64,000 bases of DNA from Proales similis (Eukaryota > Rotifera > Eurotatoria > Ploima > Proalidae). The stretch lies in assembly GCA_019059635.1 (NCBI GenBank), contig JAGVRJ010000002.1, positions 2,790,001 through 2,854,000 of the forward strand. Direction: 5' to 3'. Shown here in pieces: positions 61,201 to 64,000 of this stretch. How positions within the stretch are numbered: position 1 is the first letter of the stretch; every line of letters starts with the position of its first letter. The notes beneath the pieces were generated by a model that saw only the letters and a program-made list of their open reading frames with translations, was not told the origin of the DNA and searched no databases. The position numbers and the translations under genes were made by a program.

Positions 61201-62828
61201 TATCTCATGAAGCCGCAAAAAGTCAGCCAAAATATGCTCCACACAATTGAGCAAAGAAGAACTGTCGCAAGACTATTGCCTTGCGAATTAGCTCTGCTGA
61301 GTAGCTTGGAAAAGTTCAGCTCGATCCCTGGTTCGCTGACTTAGTTCACCGATACACACGTTTTCTAGACTAGTTTCCTTACCGGACCGTTCAAACTGAT
61401 GAACTGAATCGAACAGGCGCATTATTGAGTTAAAAGGAAAAGCAGCTGACAGAAAATTGACGAGTAATGGCCACGGTGTGCCGAACTCAATCCAACTGAT
61501 TGTGAAGCAAAACATGACCAGCGCAATCGCTCTGCACACTTTAATCGGCATTGGCGGTAATGAAGTTTGATTGTCATAAAATAGTTTGTGAAACTTGCCT
61601 CTTTTAAATCTTGAGCCCAGTGCCAGAGCAAAGCAAGCGAGTTGAAACGAGCAAATTTGAAGAGAGATAAAAATCAGAAGGGCGCTGGTTGAGTAGAGAC
61701 GATCCGAGACGTTCGAATTGAGCTCAGACGGTCCAGTTGAATAATAAGTAAAGTGAATTTGAAAAATTAGACTGTAGACAGCGGACACAGGCAGTTGAAG
61801 CATAAGGAAGCGCACGATTGAGCTCAAGTCGATCAATAGCGAATTGAGCCCAAAGCTGATCAGCAAATCCTAAGTTTACCTCAAACGTCAGCACACGTTC
61901 AAGGAAAGGCCGAAATAATCTCTCACTCTCGATCTGCTCTGGTTCTCGTTAATTACTGATTTCAGATTGAACAAGAACGAAGGAAGAAGCGATGCGCAAA
62001 TGAACAACGGCGAGAGAAAATCGAACTTTTCCTTGAGATCGTCGCGTTTACGCTCGGAACAGTCGACTTGTTTATACTTTATCTTGGAGCCAATCAGAAA
62101 AGTGAGTGCTCTGATATTGTTTTTAAATAGCTCACCGTGTCAAAGAGATTTGGGGAGTTGGGTTTGGCCATTGAGTAAATGGTGCTGTCGACTGCCCACT
62201 TGAGTTTATTGAACACTTGTGAGCTGGTTTGAAATGAGCCTTTTCAATTTTCTTTGAATCAAACTTGTTGAATAAGTTGGTCTGTGTTTCAAGTTTACTG
62301 CTGCATGAGGACTGTTCGTTCTGCTCGGTCGGCTGTCTAGAACAAGAGTGAAAAGTGGTTCTCAAATAAACAAAACCGACCGTTGAAGGCTTACTCGAAT
62401 AAATAGACAGAGTAGTCGATGGGACGGCGAAGCGCTTGAACTGTGGAAAAATTGGATGGAAAAGAAATGAAGGCCAACATGCTCATGGTGATCCAAGGTG
62501 AGCTTGGCTCAGCCTCTGCATGTGCTTGCAACGAAAACTGAGAGCCGATCTTGACTCTCACTGACTCCATAAGACTCTGGACCAAGCTGTTCTGGGGATA
62601 GTAGAAGACTGTGGGCGGTAGATGGCGATCGAGTCGATCGAGTGCAGGTGTTTGCCAAGAATGCGAATGTCCTGGCTCCAGAAAACGAGGAACGATTGAC
62701 GCACAAAAAAGAAAAGTGATCGCCAGCACGAGAGGAATCGTTAACTGAGCAATCAGCCAACTCAGCTCGGCGCGAACACCTATCGCCCGCTGCCAGGCGA
62801 GTATTCTCATTTGTTTGGAAATCTTCAT
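58226..62828 (-). CDS. Degenerate ABCA-like gene: crippled NBD1 and deleted NBD2
   Basis: ATG 62828 ([17 protein letters not shown]) begins TM1; TMD1 exons follow ([12 protein letters not shown] elbow, several helices) to about 61.0 kb. NBD1 has Walker A reduced to [11 protein letters not shown] (canonical GxNGAGKST), D-loop/Q-loop region [19 protein letters not shown], and signature [11 protein letters not shown] instead of [11 protein letters not shown]. Walker [14 protein letters not shown] and the H-loop are perfect because they lie in a patch shared with the intact paralogue. TMD2 (from ATG-containing exon at about 59.95 kb) is followed directly by the C-terminal regulatory segment: the second NBD is absent, with [19 protein letters not shown] joining the two. 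The frame is otherwise open, so it may still be translated as a non-ATPase protein. The exon join between about 62.13 and 62.04 kb could not be made in frame with confidence; a frameshift there would make it a pseudogene. Confidence 0.65.
58296..58468 (-). repeat. Conversion-like tract 3, ABCA copy B
   Basis: Inverted partner of 52884-53056, equal length (173 bp), identical by eye. Confidence 0.85.
58584..59311 (-). repeat. Conversion-like tract 2, ABCA copy B
   Basis: Inverted partner of 51055-51782, equal length (728 bp) with very few substitutions. GC-rich against AT-richer flanks. Confidence 0.88.
60137..60530 (-). repeat. Conversion-like tract 1, ABCA copy B
   Basis: Inverted partner of 49635-50028, equal length (394 bp). 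It begins just inside the signature helix and so leaves the degenerate signature residues of this copy outside the patch. Confidence 0.88.
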
Positions 62829-63007
62829 TTTTGATTATATGAGACTGGAAGCGGCCAACTTGCCACCAAGATGACCCTTACTTCAATCGGCGCCAATTTT
62901 CAAACAAGTGATTGATTGAAACCATGTCAACCGTTTTATTGCGATTTTAGCTCTTATCAAGAAGAAAGTTTAATAAAAGTGGTGAGAGCACTTGGTTGGA
63001 TGGACAT

Positions 63008-64000
63008 TCAAAATGAAGAGATATCCTCATTCCTGAACGTAGAGAATTCGAAAGAAGACTCTTGTGGCTTACGAGCGATGAACGGAAAAATTGGATTTCG
63101 TTTGTCTTTGTCGGTCAGCTCTTCACTGTTTCTGATCCCGTAGCCAAAATAGACGACCATTCCTTTCGAATGATTAACGAGATGCTTGTATTGAAAAAGC
63201 TTTTGGAGCGTTTCTAACCGATAAGAAACCAAACGATAAACCGAATCCAGCTGATTAGACTCAGACTTGCCAGGAGATAAATGTTGAAGAATGAGCTCAC
63301 GATAGGCAGAAAGGGTACCAAAGGTGCCTTGTTTCAAGAATTCTCAATAGAAATCCAAAACTGACTGGCATCAACAATCCGTCTCACCTTGAACGAGTTG
63401 ATTTGAGTATTTTGCGGCTGGCGGCTGATCAATACCGCAATAACGAGTACAAACAAGGCAGAGATGATGGTCGGAATGAGAAGCCACGAGGCCTCGTAGG
63501 CTTGGAAGAGCCGCAACCAAACAGCTGTCGCGATGGTGCCGGCCACTTGGATTTGTAAAAAGCAATGAACGATTTAAATCAACAGACACGGAGTCTTGCA
63601 TACTTGCCAGAGTGCACAGAATATTTACAACTTTGGACGTGTAATGGCTACAATTGAAGGGCGGATGCAGAATCTGTTGCTTTAGAGAATTATTGTAGGC
63701 GGCGATGAGAAAGTCGCCGTCTTTGTTCGGTCGGTAGCTGGTGTTGATATTTTAACAATATTGAATTCAATCCAGTGACGACTGGCGAACCAGCGAAATG
63801 CTCACCGCAAAATTAGCACGCAGATGTTGACGAAAGTGTAGGCGAACAAAGTGCCGATTGACATCATATCTACAAGTTGGTCAAGATCGAGAATTGCCGC
63901 TAGGACACCTTTAACGAGCTGTTACTTTCCAGCTCTTGGGTCTAAAGGCCACTTTTGTCTCACCAGAGAGCAATCCGCTCAGCAAGCATGCAACATAGGG
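63008..64000 (-). CDS. Cationic amino-acid transporter (SLC7 CAT-type), C-terminal part
   Basis: The 5' part lies beyond the right edge. Exons read: LLSGLLSG then [34 protein letters not shown] (the CAT hallmark [11 protein letters not shown]...CVLILR); [70 protein letters not shown] with [12 protein letters not shown]; and [15 protein letters not shown]. All are typical of TMs 9-14 of CAT proteins. The hydrophilic tail ends at 63008. Five short introns are visible. These transporters import Arg/Lys/ornithine at the plasma membrane or lysosome (family knowledge). The stop is only 180 bp from the start of the inverted ABCA gene on the same strand. Confidence 0.92.

Overview
This is animal (metazoan) nuclear DNA from a compact genome. 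Most genes are split by very short GT-AG introns, mostly 45-90 bp, and lie close together on both strands. The gene set is bilaterian: ODF2/cenexin, a STE20-family SLK/LOK kinase, U2AF35, ALG-2, a neuronal calcium sensor, a matrix metalloproteinase, an ApoD/Lazarillo-like lipocalin, ABCA transporters, a cationic amino-acid transporter, two rhodopsin-class GPCRs and a likely neuropeptide precursor. A small-bodied invertebrate fits best (inference). The species cannot be named from the sequence. All exon joins were read by eye from splice sites and reading frame.

Layout. 1-10 kb: end of a mucin-like membrane protein (+), ODF2 (-), a candidate neuropeptide precursor (-), a pseudokinase (-) and ALG-2 (+). 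10.2-19.6 kb: a giant gene (-) for a protein of about 3,000 residues, containing 59 exact-length 41-residue repeats and ending in a CaaX-type prenylation signal. 20-21.4 kb: a divergent NAC-beta/BTF3-like protein (-). 21.4-26.2 kb: gene-poor. 26.2-33.2 kb: two tandem SLK-type kinases (-) that share an almost identical 454-bp patch. 33.4-36.2 kb: a GPCR (-) and small, partly secreted ORFs (+). 36.6-38.3 kb: an Argonaute PIWI-domain relative (+) without the slicer residues and with a C-terminal membrane segment. 38.6-46 kb: U2AF35 (-), MMP (+), lipocalin (-), Shisa-like protein (-), GPCR (-) and neuronal calcium sensor (-). 47-53.3 kb: an intact ABCA transporter (+). 53.8-57.7 kb: three tandem four-TM genes (-). 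58.2-62.8 kb: a degenerate ABCA paralogue in inverted orientation (-). 63.0-64.0 kb: the 3' part of a CAT-type SLC7 transporter (-).

The most notable themes are: (i) GC-rich conversion-like patches shared by neighbouring paralogues in both the kinase pair and the ABCA pair; (ii) 'dead' relatives of well-known enzymes (pseudokinase, PIWI-only protein, crippled ABCA); (iii) the giant 59-copy repeat protein, possibly a paralemmin relative; and (iv) frequent AAG 3' splice sites in a genome whose U2AF35 carries Thr at the human Ser34 position.
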